From Chaetoderma sp. LZ-2023a (lineage: Eukaryota > Mollusca > Caudofoveata > Chaetodermatida > Chaetodermatidae), in the NCBI GenBank assembly GCA_034401795.1, contig CM067373.1, positions 39,109,669 to 39,173,668 on the forward strand: a stretch of 64,000 bases of DNA, written 5' to 3'. Numbering within the stretch: the stretch's first letter is position 1; each line of letters begins with the position of its first letter. Position numbers and translations under genes: made by a program. Positions 1 through 10,332 of the stretch are shown here, piece after piece. The notes beneath the pieces are model-generated. The model saw only the letters and a program-made list of their open reading frames with translations. It was not told where the DNA came from and did no database searches.

Positions 1-257
1 TGGCAATTTTTTACTACCAGTTTTCGTTATTATTTTTGCATAGCGGTCAATTCGTCTCAGTTTGATGAGAGGTTCCTCTGGACTTACAATCTTGCCACCC
101 TCTATAAAGATGGCCCTGGCCATGAGGGAAGTATGGCTGCATCTCTCATGCTGTGCCTGAAGTAGAGATATTTCCTTTAATGGTCTGATCCAGTGAAAGG
201 CACCAGGCAAACTTCGCACATCCATGGTTAAACTGTAGAGCGGTGTCCTTCCTGGTG
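1..257 (-). CDS. Unrecognised partial ORF or exon running off the left edge
   Basis: On the minus strand a frame stays open from an in-frame stop just above 258 to the window edge, about 85 codons. An ATG lies at 225-223 and a splice-acceptor-like tract ending in AATCAG precedes base 257, so it could be an exon beginning with two bases of a split codon or an ORF starting at the ATG. The product is mixed in composition (motifs SLPGAFHWIRPLKEI, FIEGGKIVSPEEPLIKL and RRIDRYAK), with no low-complexity bias. A GTAAGT inside the frame near 107 could be a donor. I do not recognise the family. It could be a host exon or part of a transposon lying downstream of the host gene at 5.4-27.7 kb. Confidence 0.3.
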
Positions 258-504
258 CTGATTAAGAAAACTTTTCATGGTGTAGGTTAAGTTACATTTA
301 TTACAGTTAAAAGTCTTCATTCTTCCGTATTAAAAAATTAATTAACTCAGATAGATTGTATAGAAACGGCTAATTGTTTGCAGATCGCATATAATGCAAC
401 AATCGCAGTTATGGTGATGACCGTGATGTCAATGGTTGTCTATGACATCGGCGCCATTTGTGACGTCATATTATTGTCAAGAGGGAGTCTGTTATTTAGA
501 CTTA

Positions 505-880
505 AAGATGAGTGTGTATGTGGTCCCTGAGATGGAGTAAAGGGTAATAACAACATACTGCGGTGTGGCCTATGGTTGACCGGATGCCAGGGAAGTGAGG
601 GATCATTTCTAGCTGAATTGGTTTATGCCTATCGGTTCCATTGTGTGTAGCTGATGGATCCAATGACTTTCTTTTTGTTTTCTCCAAACTGTGGAGTTGA
701 TGTCCTCTGGGTCTGATTGAGGACTTGGATTATTCTGAAATGCATATCATTTCTGGAGTGTCCCTTTCTGTTGAAATGTCTGGATACTGGTGTGTCGTAT
801 CTCTCACTTTTACACAGGTTGGTGATAGAGTGTAGGTGTTCTTGTATGCGCATGATATGTGTTTTAGAATAATCCAAGTC
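505..880 (-). pseudogene. Penelope-like element, 3' end (GIY-YIG endonuclease C-terminus)
   Basis: The minus-strand frame reads RIQEHLHSITNLCKSERYDT then PVSRHFNRKGHSRNDMHF. This is the conserved stretch after the YIG motif in the GIY-YIG endonuclease of Penelope-like retroelements. The same stretch recurs in the larger fragment at 25,741-26,765 (PVARHFNKPGHSRTDVQF), so the two are related copies. Only the last 80 or so codons plus 3' sequence remain. Immediately upstream on the minus strand (above 880) the sequence becomes an unrelated tandem repeat, so the RT domain is lost. It is a dead 5'-truncated copy. Confidence 0.75.
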
Positions 881-1380
881 GGAAAAAATCGACCAACCAA
901 GATTCTAAATAGAAGTTCTAGAGTCTACAACAGTGACTATAGAATCCGTCCAGCCAAATTTGGATAAAATCCACCAAGCAGTTATAGAGGCGATACATTT
1001 TGACAATTTTTCATAAAATTCATGATTTTCAGCACAAAAAAATCCATTAAATTTCTGAACAGAGATAATGTCTGTCACCAACAAATTTTTTCACCAAAAA
1101 TTTACCAATCAAAATTCTGTATACAAGTTCTGAAGCCTTCCCCAATAGAGTCCTTCCAGCCAAATTAGGTTGGAATGTGCCCAGCAGTTAATGAGTAGTT
1201 TTGACAATTTCCGGTAAATCTTTCATAACATTTAAGATTTTCAACCAAAATATTTACCAATAAAAATTCTGTATAGAGTTCTGAAGCCTACCACAATAGG
1301 GTCCTTCCACCCAAATTAGGTTGAAATCTGCTAATGGGTTAATGAGGCGTAACGATTTTAAACACAAAATTACGGATGGA
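880..1380. repeat. Degenerate tandem units of the 'gaccaatcaaaattctgta' family
   Basis: Three imperfect units of about 140-190 bp. Each carries a GACCAACCAA/AATTCTGTATACAAG motif, then a 'tagggtccttccagccaaat' type motif, then 'gaaatctgccaagcagttaatgag'. The block ends near an ACAGATGG motif. The same units form long arrays at 22,560-25,385 and 29,090-29,830. No coding potential is seen. Confidence 0.7.
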
Positions 1381-1399
1381 CAACAGATGGTCGACATGC

Positions 1400-2710
1400 G
1401 TATCAGTGACCTTGACCTTTGACTTTTTTACCCCAACATCATTGTGTGAGGTCGTCTCTTTATAAGGAGGAATGTGTCCAAGTTTGTGTCCTGTATGATT
1501 AACCAAACATGAAATATAAATAGAAACGTTGAGCTAAACAGAAAATGTTAAAGTTAAAATAAATGGCCCACAGGCCATAGTGCTCACCTAGCTGATGAGG
1601 AACTATAAACATGTTTAGATGAATTAATGCACAACAAGCACCGTTGGGTCTTCAGGCAACCATAACTGTTGCCATAGACAGATGGCAATGGTCCTTATCA
1701 TTATTGACCAATCCGGCAATCATCCTTAACACTAATATGACAAGAGCTCCGCAAACGGTGCATAATACCACAACATCATGACAAATCAATGAGTGAGAGC
1801 TATCAGACGTAGACGAGTCATCCTATGACGTTTCAACGTGATCCGCTAAACAGTCATGGAGTTATAGTCTGGAAATCAGTTTTCAAGATGGCTGTCAGTG
1901 GCTAAAGGAATATGTCTGTCAAATTTGGTTTTAATAATTTAATAAATGACGAAACGAGCCACAAACATATTTTCCCCATAGGCTTTAACAATTTGAAAAT
2001 ATAGCAAGGGCCATAATTCTGCTATTTGTGGGTGAGGACAATACATCTTCATAGCCCAAATAGATACTGCCGAATTTGGTTTTAATCCAACAAATGGCGA
2101 AACTTGCCACAATTGTTGACAGATGAGACGACAGACAGATGGACGAATCAGAATTGTATACTCACCTAGGTGGGCTAAAACAAGCTTTTTACCAAGGTCA
2201 CATATTCACAGTCTCACAGTGACCTTGACCTTTGACCTTTTTATCCCAACATCATTGTGTGATGCCGTGTCATTATAAGGAAGCACGTGCCCAAGGCTGG
2301 ACCCAGTATAATTAACCAAACATGATATATAAACAGAAGTTGAGCTAAATGGAAAATGTTAAAGTAAAAAATCAAGGTTTTTACTAGGGTCACAGTGACC
2401 TTGACCTTTGAACCTTTTACCACAATGTCAATGTGTGATGCCGTGGCATTATAAGGAAGTATGTACCCAAGTTTGGGTCAAGTATGATAAGCCAAGCTTG
2501 AGATATAAACAGAAAAGTTGAGCTAAACGTAAAATGTTAAAGTTAAAAAACACAGTTTTTACCAAGGACACAGTGATCTTGTATGATGTCGGGTCATTAT
2601 AAGGAAGCATATGCCCAAGTTTGGGTCTAGTATGATTAACCAAACATGAGATATAAACAGAAAAGTTGAGCTAAATGCAAATTGGACAATGACCCCACCG
2701 CCGGATGACG
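1400..2710. repeat. Tandem units of about 170-190 bp carrying TGACCTTGACCTTTGACC
   Basis: Four units begin near 1,403, 2,212, 2,393 and 2,565 (the last lacks the full motif). Each goes on through a 'gtgtgatgccgtgtcattataaggaag' stretch and a 'taaccaaacatgagatataaacagaaaagttgagctaaa' stretch. The first and second units are separated by a different element at 1,561-2,180. The repeated TGACCT half-sites resemble nuclear-receptor binding half-sites, but no regulatory role is shown. Confidence 0.7.
1561..2180. mobile_element. Non-coding element inserted in the 180-bp array, ends with CTCACCTAG
   Basis: The left end reads GGCCCACAGGCCATAGTGCTCACC and the right end reads TACTCACCTAGGTGGGCTAA, so short inverted GCTCACCTA-type motifs bracket the block. 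It interrupts the tandem array at 1,400-2,710. Inside are 'gccataattctgctatttg' units also found at 3,590-4,040. Boundaries are approximate. Confidence 0.5.
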
Positions 2711-2892
2711 TCCAGGGTATCACAATAGCTTGTTTTTCTTCATAAAGTCGAGCTAGAAATGCCTTAAAGAACCAGAGTTATGGCATCTTCATATTCCTAG
2801 TGAAAGCCTGAAGGAAACTATCTGTAAAATTTGCTTTTAATCCATCAACAATTGACGAAACAAATGTTTTTTCCCATATGGTTCAATAGATT

Positions 2893-3592
2893 AACAAGAG
2901 CTCCGCAAACGTCGCATAACACTGAAACCAATGAAAAAGAGCTATCAGAAAATAATCTTCCTTAGACCCAGACCAGTCAGCCCATGAAGTTTCATAGCGA
3001 TCCGTTAAATAGTCAAGGAGTTATCATCCCGAAACCAATTTTCAAGATGCTCCCCCACCCCCAACTCACTGGCGGCCATCTTGGATTTTGGATCATTGTT
3101 GATTTTGATATGGTTCTTCCCCAGACCGAGTCCAACCATGCCATGAAGTTTCAAAGCAATCCAATAAATGGTTATGGAGTTATCATCTGAAAACCAATTT
3201 TCAAGATGGCCACGAGTGACTGGTGGCCATATTGGATTTCAGATCATTATCGATTTCGATAGGGTTTCCCTCACACCTAATCCAACCACCCTATGAAGTT
3301 TCAAGGCGATCTGATAAACGTTAACTCAGTTATTATCTGGAAACCAATTTTCAAGATGGCCACCCTTGACTGGCGACCATCTTGGATTTCGGATCATGTA
3401 GATTTCAATAGATTTCTTCCCCACACCTAGTCAAACCACCCTATGAAGTTTGAAGGTGATCTGATAAACGGATGGTAACAGTTATTATCCCGAAACCACT
3501 CTGCCGACCACCCGCCCTCCCAGACCACGCCATCACATAATAGTCTGCCAATTTTTTTGCCAGGATATAAATTGGCGGGGTATAAAAAGTAA
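2893..3592. repeat. Element of about 150-bp units ('ttcaagatggccaccnntgactgg')
   Basis: It starts with ACAAGAGCTCCGCAAACG, a start also seen at 1,740. It continues with four imperfect units each containing 'caattttcaagatggcc', 'accatcttggatttcggatcat', 'ccaaccaccctatgaagttt' and 'gataaacgg'. It closes near a CATAATAGTCTGCC stretch and GGCGGGGTATAAAAAG. The layout is that of a non-autonomous element with an internal tandem core. Confidence 0.6.
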
Positions 3593-4380
3593 TCAACCAG
3601 AGTTATGGCCCTTATTTAAAGATGGAGCCTCTTCAATATTCATAGTTTATATATATAGTTGACTGAAAGAACATATCTGCTAAATTTTGTTTTAATCCAT
3701 CAACAATTGATGAAATAAATGTATTTACCACATAGGGCCCACTGTTTAAAAAAAAATGCCTTAATGACCCAGAGCTATGGCCCTTGTTTAAAGACGTGGC
3801 CACTTCACATTCATAGTACAAACATATGTTGCCTAAAGGAAGATATCTGCCAAATTTGGTTTCAATCCATCGATAAATAACGAAACATGCCACAAACATA
3901 TTATCGCCATAGGCTTTAATACTTAGAAGGTATATCAAGGGCCATAACTCTGCTATTTGAAGGCGTGGCCACTTCATATTCATAGCCCCAATGGATAGTA
4001 CTGAAAGCAAAATATCTAACAAGGTTGGTTACTGTATACGAAAAACTCATGAAACTATATCCTATATAATTTACTATTGGTACAATTGGAAAATTGACAG
4101 TTGACCTATATTATCAAGAAACTATGTCAGACTGACCCAGTTCTTATATGGGCGGTAGCTTATGTCTATAGGTACCCACCCACCATGTTAGGTCATAGCT
4201 CTAAAAATTAGGAAACGTGCCACCAAACTAATAGCTTTCCTCATTGGGTCACAAGTTTGATCTAAATCGGTCCAGAAATAACAAAAAGTGGCACCATTGT
4301 TGATGACACACAGACACAGACAGACAGCCGGAGGGATGGATGGGCAGCAGACAGGGAGTGATTGCTATGGCACAGTGGAC
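3593..4380. repeat. Tandem units with 'gagttatggcccttnttnaaag', then a repeat end
   Basis: Three imperfect units of about 175 bp start near 3,600, 3,770 and 3,945. Related single units lie at 1,900-2,110 and 2,740-2,890. Sequence to about 4,380 has a CAGACACAGACAGACAGCCGG run typical of the 3' end of such repeats. No coding sequence is seen. Confidence 0.6.
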
Positions 4381-4396
4381 TGACACATCAGCTGAG

Positions 4397-4600
4397 CTAA
4401 GAACCAAAAAATTTTCCTTTAGTCAACGTCCATTTACAACTGAAAAGAAGGCTATTTTTGAAAGGTTTCCTCTGAAGTGACTGAGTCATTACAGCGGTAA
4501 AATTAAAAAGATAGTCTTCTCTTACCCAGAAAATGTAAAAATGTAAATTTTCAAGAGCACTAGTAGAGCAGTAAAGGATTAAAACACTTTGACTCATGAA
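4397..4600. mobile_element. Degenerate copy of the GAATGACTGGCTCG palindromic MITE
   Basis: It contains 'gtccatttacaactgaaaag', a decayed centre 'gtgactgagtcattacagcggtaaa' and the mirrored 'agatagtcttctcttacc', ending in 'gtaaaggattaa'. See the well-preserved copy at 6,915-7,160. Confidence 0.5.
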
Positions 4601-4652
4601 GACACATGGGGAGGGAGTGGAAGGTTCTTAAACACAGATACATGGGGAGGCG

Positions 4653-4760
4653 GTGTGTGTGTGTGTGTGTGTGTGTGCGTGTGCGCGCGTGTGTGCGTGC
4701 GTGCATGTGTGCGTGCGTGTGCATGTGTGTGCGTGCATGTGTGGGTGTGTGGGTCTTGTT
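4653..4760. repeat. (GT)n / (GTGC)n microsatellite
   Basis: An uninterrupted GT run from 4,653 passes into GTGC-interrupted repeats up to about 4,760. The CVCVC-type ORFs across it are artefacts of the repeat. Confidence 0.95.
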
Positions 4761-5129
4761 GGAAAGTCAAGCGGTAGTTGTAGCAAAGAAACTAAGATCA
4801 ACTAAGATACTGACCAAATATACAACAACGTGGTAGCCTGTACATACAATAATTATAATTTATTTCCATTTTCAGTCAATGGACACAACATGGAAACATG
4901 ACACAAGAAACAAATATGTCAAACTGGCAAAATGTGAAAAACATTTCTGAGTTTATGTCAAATTCCCTGAGTTTTCCCTGATTTTTGGTGTTTTTTCCAA
5001 ATTCCCAGAGTTCTCCCTGACTGGAAAAATGGAAATCTATTTTCAAGGTATTCATTCTTGATTTCCAGAGTGGCTGGGAAACCTATCTCTCATTTAGCTT
5101 GGTCAAGGTTAGTCAAGAAAACAACAATT

Positions 5130-5285
5130 TTTTATTAATGAGTGTCCATTTACACGCTAAAGAGACGATTATTTTCATTTAAAATTACCACTTGAATGAC
5201 TGGCTTGTTCCTCGAGCCAGCTATTCCAGTGATACATTTTCTAAAATAGGTTTCTCTTGGCTTGCAGATGTACATTTCTCAAGAT
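5130..5285. mobile_element. Palindromic MITE copy
   Basis: It reads 'gtccatttacacgctaaagagacgatt', then the centre 'gaatgactggcttgttcctcgagccagctattcc', then 'tctcttggcttgcagatgtacatt'. The outer terminal repeats are eroded. It lies in the host-gene intron just downstream of the 5,383-5,513 exon on the minus strand. Confidence 0.6.
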
Positions 5286-5382
5286 GACGGCAGAAGCCAT
5301 CTTTGGTCGGCTTCACAGAAACATAGAATACAATAGAATACCGGTTTATTTAATCAGAAAGTAAAATGTCACTAAACCTTAC

Positions 5383-5513
5383 ATGGCATTTTCCGTCAAT
5401 GCAGATATTTGGTGAAAATTCATTACACCTCGTTCCGTCCACAACATTATGAGAAAACCTGTGAACCTGCCCTGTCTCCTTGGCAACACATGTCAACACA
5501 CATTCATCACTAG
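5383..5513 (-). CDS. ADAMTS-like protein, Cys-rich domain exon
   Basis: A 131-bp exon on the minus strand. It is preceded by a good acceptor (tract ending ATCTTTCAG, exon from 5,513) and followed by a GTAAGG donor (intron from 5,382). It begins with two bases of a split codon and ends in phase 0. It encodes SDECVLTCVAKETGQ, then VVDGTRCNEF, then NICIDGKC. This C-x-L-x-C ... V-x-DGT-x-C ... x-C-x-x-G-x-C pattern is that of the Cys-rich region following the first thrombospondin repeat in ADAMTS and ADAMTS-like proteins, which are secreted matrix proteins. DGTRC recalls punctin (ADAMTSL1/3), but I cannot assign the paralogue. The next exon, expected to carry a GCD and a Cys-rich/spacer region, was not found between here and the left edge. 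No metalloprotease exon is visible either, so ADAMTS itself is not excluded. Confidence 0.82.
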
Positions 5514-5654
5514 CTGAAAGATAATTATATAGTGTTACACCTGTAATATCATGTGCATAACGCGATACTTGTGTCATGGCAGAAATAACACATGCATAAC
5601 CCGAAACTTGTTGCATAACAACTCGCAAGCACCCACAGCAAAACTCCAAACCCT

Positions 5655-5865
5655 AACACTAAGGCTTCTCAACTGATGGCTTCTGTAGTCATCCTGAGAA
5701 ATGTCCATTTTTGAAAATTTACCACGGGAATGACTCACTAGATAACCAAGCCATCCATTCCAGTGGTAAATTTTCAGAAATAGTCTTTTCCTGCGCTACA
5801 AATGGAGCTTTTCTACGACAAAATTTAAATTTTCTTGATCAAATTTGAGTATTAAAGGGTTAACC
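5655..5865. mobile_element. Palindromic MITE copy
   Basis: It starts 'ctaacactaaggcttctc', includes 'gagaaatgtccatttttgaaaatttacc' and the centre 'gaatgactcactagataaccaagccatccattcc', and ends 'gtattaaagggttaacc'. The TTAACCCTTTAAT-type ends are the family's terminal inverted repeats. Confidence 0.7.
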
Positions 5866-5929
5866 CATGAACTGTTAGATTAACTTGAAGCCGTTTGTCA
5901 TGATAGGCTTCATATAACACAAACCAGTT

Positions 5930-6125
5930 TTAACACTTTAATGGTCATACCAGCCAAAACCAGCCCCTTCCATGGTATTGTGTAATGTCTATTTACAGGA
6001 GGCCAAGAGAATACAATTTTTGTAAATTTACCACTCCAGTGATAAATTTTCAAAAACTGTATTCTCTTGGCCTGTAAATGGACATTCAATAAGAAAATAA
6101 ACCAAATTTTACCAGTAAAGGGTTA
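5930..6125. mobile_element. Palindromic MITE copy with shortened centre
   Basis: It starts AACACTTTAATGGTCATACC and ends ACCAGTAAAGGGTTAATG, which are matching inverted termini. The arms 'ggccaagagaatacaatttttg' and 'actgtattctcttggcc' mirror each other. The central 35-bp palindrome is mostly deleted, leaving 'accactccagtgata'. Confidence 0.75.
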
Positions 6126-6134
6126 ATGAATCAC

Positions 6135-6415
6135 CAATCAGTCATAAAGCTTAAAGAACCACTGGTCAGTCTTAAAGAACCAGGGGTCAGTCTTAATAAA
6201 CTGCTGGTCAGTCTTAAATAATCAGTGGTCAGTCTTAAAGAACTATCAGTAAGTCGTAAAGAACCACCAGTCAGTCTCAAAGGACCACCAATCAGATTTA
6301 AAGAACCATGGCCAGCCTTAAAGAACCAACAGTCAGTCTTGAAGAACCACTAGTCAATCTTAAAAACCATCAGTTAGTCTTAAAGAATCACCAGTCAGTC
6401 TTAAAGAACCATCAT
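6135..6415. repeat. 24-bp minisatellite ('cttaaagaaccaccagtcagt')
   Basis: About eleven to twelve imperfect copies of a 24-bp unit, CTTAAAGAACCANNNGTCAGT. The 6,308-6,490 ORF across it, with repeated L-K-N-H, is a by-product of the repeat. Confidence 0.9.
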
Positions 6416-6486
6416 CTTTTTACTTCAAAAGGCATCAAGCAAGTCATGTGTATCAAAAGACAAATAGTTGGTTTTACTATCATCTC

Positions 6487-6645
6487 ATAAGGTTGTCACG
6501 TAAGACAGGTTTTATCGTGGTTCTATAATGTGGTCACTTATGACAGGGTTTATTGTGGCTCCATAAGGTGGTCACTTAAGACAGGTTTTATTGTGGCTCC
6601 ATAAGGTGGCCATTCAAGACAGGTTTTAGTATAGTTCCATAAGTT
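6487..6645. repeat. About 45-bp tandem repeat ('ataaggtggtcacttaagacagg')
   Basis: Three to four copies of a unit with 'cataaggtggtcacttaagacaggttttattgtggctc' are arranged head to tail. No coding sequence is seen. Confidence 0.8.
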
Positions 6646-6914
6646 CTGCGTTATTGTATTCCTGTCCCATGTTTGCAAACCAATGATAGGCAGGTGTTCA
6701 GCAAGATAACCTTTAAACAGCTGTCCTCTACAGGTGTTCCGTTAATTCTCTTTAGTGATGTGCGTGAAATCTGATACACACATTACAACTGATTAATGTC
6801 AATACCTAGCATCCCTTAATAATTATATACACTCAATAACTATAAATGTATTTAGGCAGAATCTGCTATTGTCAATAATGCAACTGAATAAATATTGTTT
6901 TAGAAATTTGTCTG

Positions 6915-7160
6915 ACTCTTAACTTTTAATAGTCATACCGGCTAAAACTGGCCTCTGCTATGGTCTTGTGGAATGTCCATTTACAAGTCAAGAAAATACA
7001 ATTTTTTTAAATTTATCACTGGAATGACTGGCTCGATAACCGAGCCAGTCATTCCAGTGATAAATTTTCAAAAATCGTATTCTCTTAGCCTGTAAATGGA
7101 CATTTAATAAGAAAATATTTAAAGTTTTTGTACCAAATTTGACCATTAAAGCGTTAACTT
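6915..7160. mobile_element. Best-preserved copy of the GAATGACTGGCTCG palindromic MITE (about 245 bp)
   Basis: It starts TTAACTTTTAATAGTCATAC and ends TGACCATTAAAGCGTTAAC, forming inverted termini. The arms carry GGAATGTCCATTTACAAG and its mirror CTGTAAATGGACATT. The centre GGAATGACTGGCTCG-ATAAC-CGAGCCAGTCATTCC is a near-perfect palindrome. No ORF is present, so mobilisation would need a transposase in trans. Related copies cluster between 4.4 and 10.3 kb, with one more at 21.7 kb. Confidence 0.82.
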
Positions 7161-7942
<782 letters not shown>

Positions 7943-8439
7943 CATGTTAAGCTGACAACGACATTGTTTTCTTAATTAACCATTTTAGTGCCAAACGTCT
8001 AAATTTGATAAAAATGTTAATTTCTAGGCAACCATGTGAGTAATTTGGTGTTATTTTGAACTTAAATTGAATAAAAGTTGCTCTGCCTTTCAATTTGCAA
8101 CATTTTATATATATATATTACATCGTTGAATTCAGAATTATTTCATTTCTGGTCTGATCACAACACATGCGACCATGCCATCCAACCTAGTACATTCCAT
8201 GTGATGGAAGACCTGAACCACATGCAGTGGAAGCAGTTTGCAATTTGGGTTGGCTGAGGTGGAGTGGGGTGCTCATTGTTTGGGGTGTTGACTGGACGTG
8301 ACTGGGAAGGGCTATACACTAGTTTGAGTAGGGGCAGGTTTTCAGGAAACCTCTCACAGATGAAAACCTGTAGGATTATAAAGGCCTTTTTTCCACCCCA
8401 CCCCTTCCCCCACGCCATGGTTTTTATGAGTATGAGGCT

Positions 8440-9117
8440 ACAATGCGGTTGCACGGTTGATGATCATACCATTAATATGAGGTTGTAAAGATGTTGAGGG
8501 TGTAATGCGGTTGTAGATCATAAAATGAGGTTGCAATGAGGTTGTAGATCATACCATTATAATGAGGTTGTAGATTATACATTATAATAAGGTTGTAATG
8601 AGGTTGTAGATTAAACCATTATAATGAGGTTGTAGATCATACCATCCATTATAAGGAGGGTGTAATTTGGTTGCAGATCATACCGTTGTAATGAGGTTGT
8701 AATGAGGTTGTAGATCATACCATCCATTATAATGAGGTTGTAGATCACAGCATTATAATGAGGGTGTAATGAGGTTGCAGATCATACCATTATAATGAGG
8801 GTGTAATGAGGTTGTAGATTATCCCATTATAATGAGGATGTAATGACTAATGAGGCTGTAGATCACACCATTATAATGAGGGTGTAATGAGGCTGTAGAT
8901 CACACCATTATAATGAGGGTGTAATGAGGTTGTAGATCATACCATTATAATGAGGCTATAGATCACACCGTTACAATGAGGGTGTAATGAGGTTGCAAAT
9001 CATACCATTATAATGAGGGTATAATGAGGTTGTAGATCATACCATCATAATGAGGGTGTAATGATGATGTGGATCATACCATTATAATGAGGTTTCAATG
9101 AGGTTGTAGATTCTGTG
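8440..9117. repeat. Minisatellite 'attataatgaggttgtagatcatacc', abutting a host exon
   Basis: Roughly fifteen to eighteen imperfect units made of ATTATAATGAGGGTGTAATG and AGGTTGTAGATCATACC blocks, about 20-45 bp each. On the minus strand many units contain AATGGTATGATC, which looks like a 5' splice site (AATG/GTATGA). The array runs directly into the minus-strand exon at 9,080-9,170, whose inferred donor is the first such motif. Not a CRISPR: the units are contiguous and lack unique spacers. Confidence 0.9.
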
Positions 9118-9170
9118 GTATGTTGAGAACACTGCACTGTTCTGTAGTCTGAGGAGTTTGATGGACACAT
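9080..9170 (-). CDS. ADAMTS-like protein, end of thrombospondin repeat exon
   Basis: A minus-strand exon begins after a strong acceptor (GTGTGTTTCAG, exon from 9,170) in phase 0. It encodes MCPSNSSDYRTVQCSQH. This matches the C-P-x(n)-F/Y-R-x-x-Q-C-S-x-H/F segment that closes the first thrombospondin repeat of ADAMTS-like proteins. The residues after it (TTESTTSLKPHYN) fall in the adjoining minisatellite. The donor I chose, AATG/GTATGA (intron from 9,079), gives a 91-bp exon ending in phase 1, which fits the Cys-rich exon at 5,383-5,513. Vertebrate relatives carry an aromatic segment with a Y-x-W-L-P core at this point, and it is absent here. Either the array has overrun the exon end or a small exon was missed. 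The start is firm; the end is tentative. Confidence 0.72.
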
Positions 9171-9264
9171 CTGAAACACACAAGTCATAAAAACCAATCA
9201 CAACAATCAAAAGGTTGGTTAGACTCTCAATCAAATTAGTCATTAAGAAGCTATGAGGGCAATA

Positions 9265-9415
9265 TTAGTGGGTGACCATTGCCTCATATCCATTTACACG
9301 CAGATTAAAGAGCATTTAAAAAAATTTAACACTGGAATAACTGGCTTGATAATTTAACTAGCCAGTGGTAAATTTTCAAAAATAGTCTCTCTTTTGGCCT
9401 GCAAATAGAGGTTAA
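9265..9415. mobile_element. Palindromic MITE, partial
   Basis: It carries 'tccatttacacgcagattaaagagcatttaaa', a decayed centre 'ggaataactggcttgataatttaactagccagtggt' and 'tagtctctcttttggcctgcaaatag'. It is directly followed by another copy. Confidence 0.6.
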
Positions 9416-9597
9416 AGCTTTAACACTTATATCAGCCAAAAACGGCTTCTGCAGTGGTCTTGAGAAATGTCCAATTGCAGACAAAGCGAAGTCAATTTGT
9501 GAAAATCTACGACTGAAATGGCTCTTGGTCTGCAAATGGACATTTTCTTTGAGAAAATTGAAATTTTCTTGAGGAAATTTGAGGTTAACTATGGAGA
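9412..9597. mobile_element. Palindromic MITE copy
   Basis: It starts 'agctttaacacttatatcagcc', runs through 'cttgagaaatgtccaattgcagacaaagcg', and ends 'ctcttggtctgcaaatggac' and 'gaggttaac'. It preserves the subtype of the copy that is split at 10,274/21,705, including 'atcagccaaaaacggcttc'. A further fragment lies at 9,660-9,745. Confidence 0.65.
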
Positions 9598-9796
9598 AAT
9601 GTTGATGTTCAGCATTATCACTTTAATGACTAAATTTAGTAAAGAAAATTAAAATATTTGCTTATTGCATGTTCATTTACAGGCCAAGAGATGACTATTT
9701 TTTAAAATTTACCGCTGGAATGACTGGATCGTTTATCAATAGGGTCATCTAAAACATATGTATTAGTAAAATAAACACAATAACAAAATATGTTAC

Positions 9797-9842
9797 CTGA
9801 GTATTACATGAGAAATATCTTTTCTTATCACCTTGGCAATTC
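9797..9842 (-). CDS. ADAMTS-like protein, 46-bp thrombospondin-repeat micro-exon
   Basis: A 46-bp minus-strand exon bounded by a strong acceptor (TTTTTTCTTCATTCCAG, exon from 9,842) and donor (CTCAG/GTAACA, intron from 9,796). With the two bases left from the 27,563-27,684 exon it encodes NCQGDKKRYFSCNTQ and ends in phase 0. The next exon then continues MCP. Together they supply the C-x-G-x4-Y-x-x-C-N-x3-C-P signature of the second half of a thrombospondin type 1 repeat, matching ADAMTS-like proteins position for position. Both phases and both splice sites fit, which makes chance unlikely. It is too short for ordinary ORF calling. Confidence 0.85.
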
Positions 9843-10273
9843 CTGGAATGAAGAAAAAACACACATAAATAGATGATCAGCTGATAGCTGATACAGTCAT
9901 CTTGTTGATACAGTCATCTTGTCCCTTGTATGTTGGCGCCTGTCATAGCTGAATCATGGATCTCTAGGAAACAGTGTTATAATTAAATTTTCAGTCAGCC
10001 AGTACTATACTAATAGAATTAGTTTTTAGTCAGTACTAGCTCACTTGGATCAGTACTGAGTATGATATGCTGAAATCCTGCTTTGCAAGATCCTGGACAA
10101 GATAACCATATAATATATGAATGAAATCATCCTTAGAATGAGTGCAAAGTACAAAGCATATATCCTAATACTCGTTATAACAAAGGTACTGCTATACATT
10201 TTAGGACATATACTGCAAAGATATTTTAATATAAAGCAAATAAAAGTATTGAGTCAGCCATTTTGTACCTAAA
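9843..10273. other. Intron sequence, no gene recognised
   Basis: AT-rich unique-looking sequence upstream (minus strand) of the micro-exon, containing its polypyrimidine tract. A short duplication of 'tgatacagtcatcttgt' occurs at 9,889-9,920. I see no further exon or element. Confidence 0.5.
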
Positions 10274-10332
10274 CCCTGTAACACTAATATCAGCAAAAAA
10301 CGGCTTCGGCAGTTGTCTTAAGAAATGTGCAG
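10274..10332. mobile_element. Left piece of a MITE split by the 11.4-kb insertion
   Basis: 'taacactaatatcagcaaaaaacggcttcggcag' then 'gtcttaagaaatgt' is the start of the palindromic MITE (compare 9,412-9,465). The rest of the MITE, beginning CCATTTGCAGACGAG, resumes at 21,705. GCAG directly before the insertion may be what is left of a target duplication of the right flank. Confidence 0.7.

Noticed and set aside
4589-4836. CVCVCVC ORFs
   Set aside because: Translation of the GT microsatellite, with no coding evidence outside it. The same applies to the ORFs at 22,278-22,538 and the VCVCV start at 26,586-26,846.
8440-9117. Regularly repeated sequence as a CRISPR-like array
   Set aside because: Units are contiguous and drift without unique spacers, and the context is a eukaryotic intron. 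The arrays at 6,135, 20,590 and 26,893 were rejected on the same grounds.
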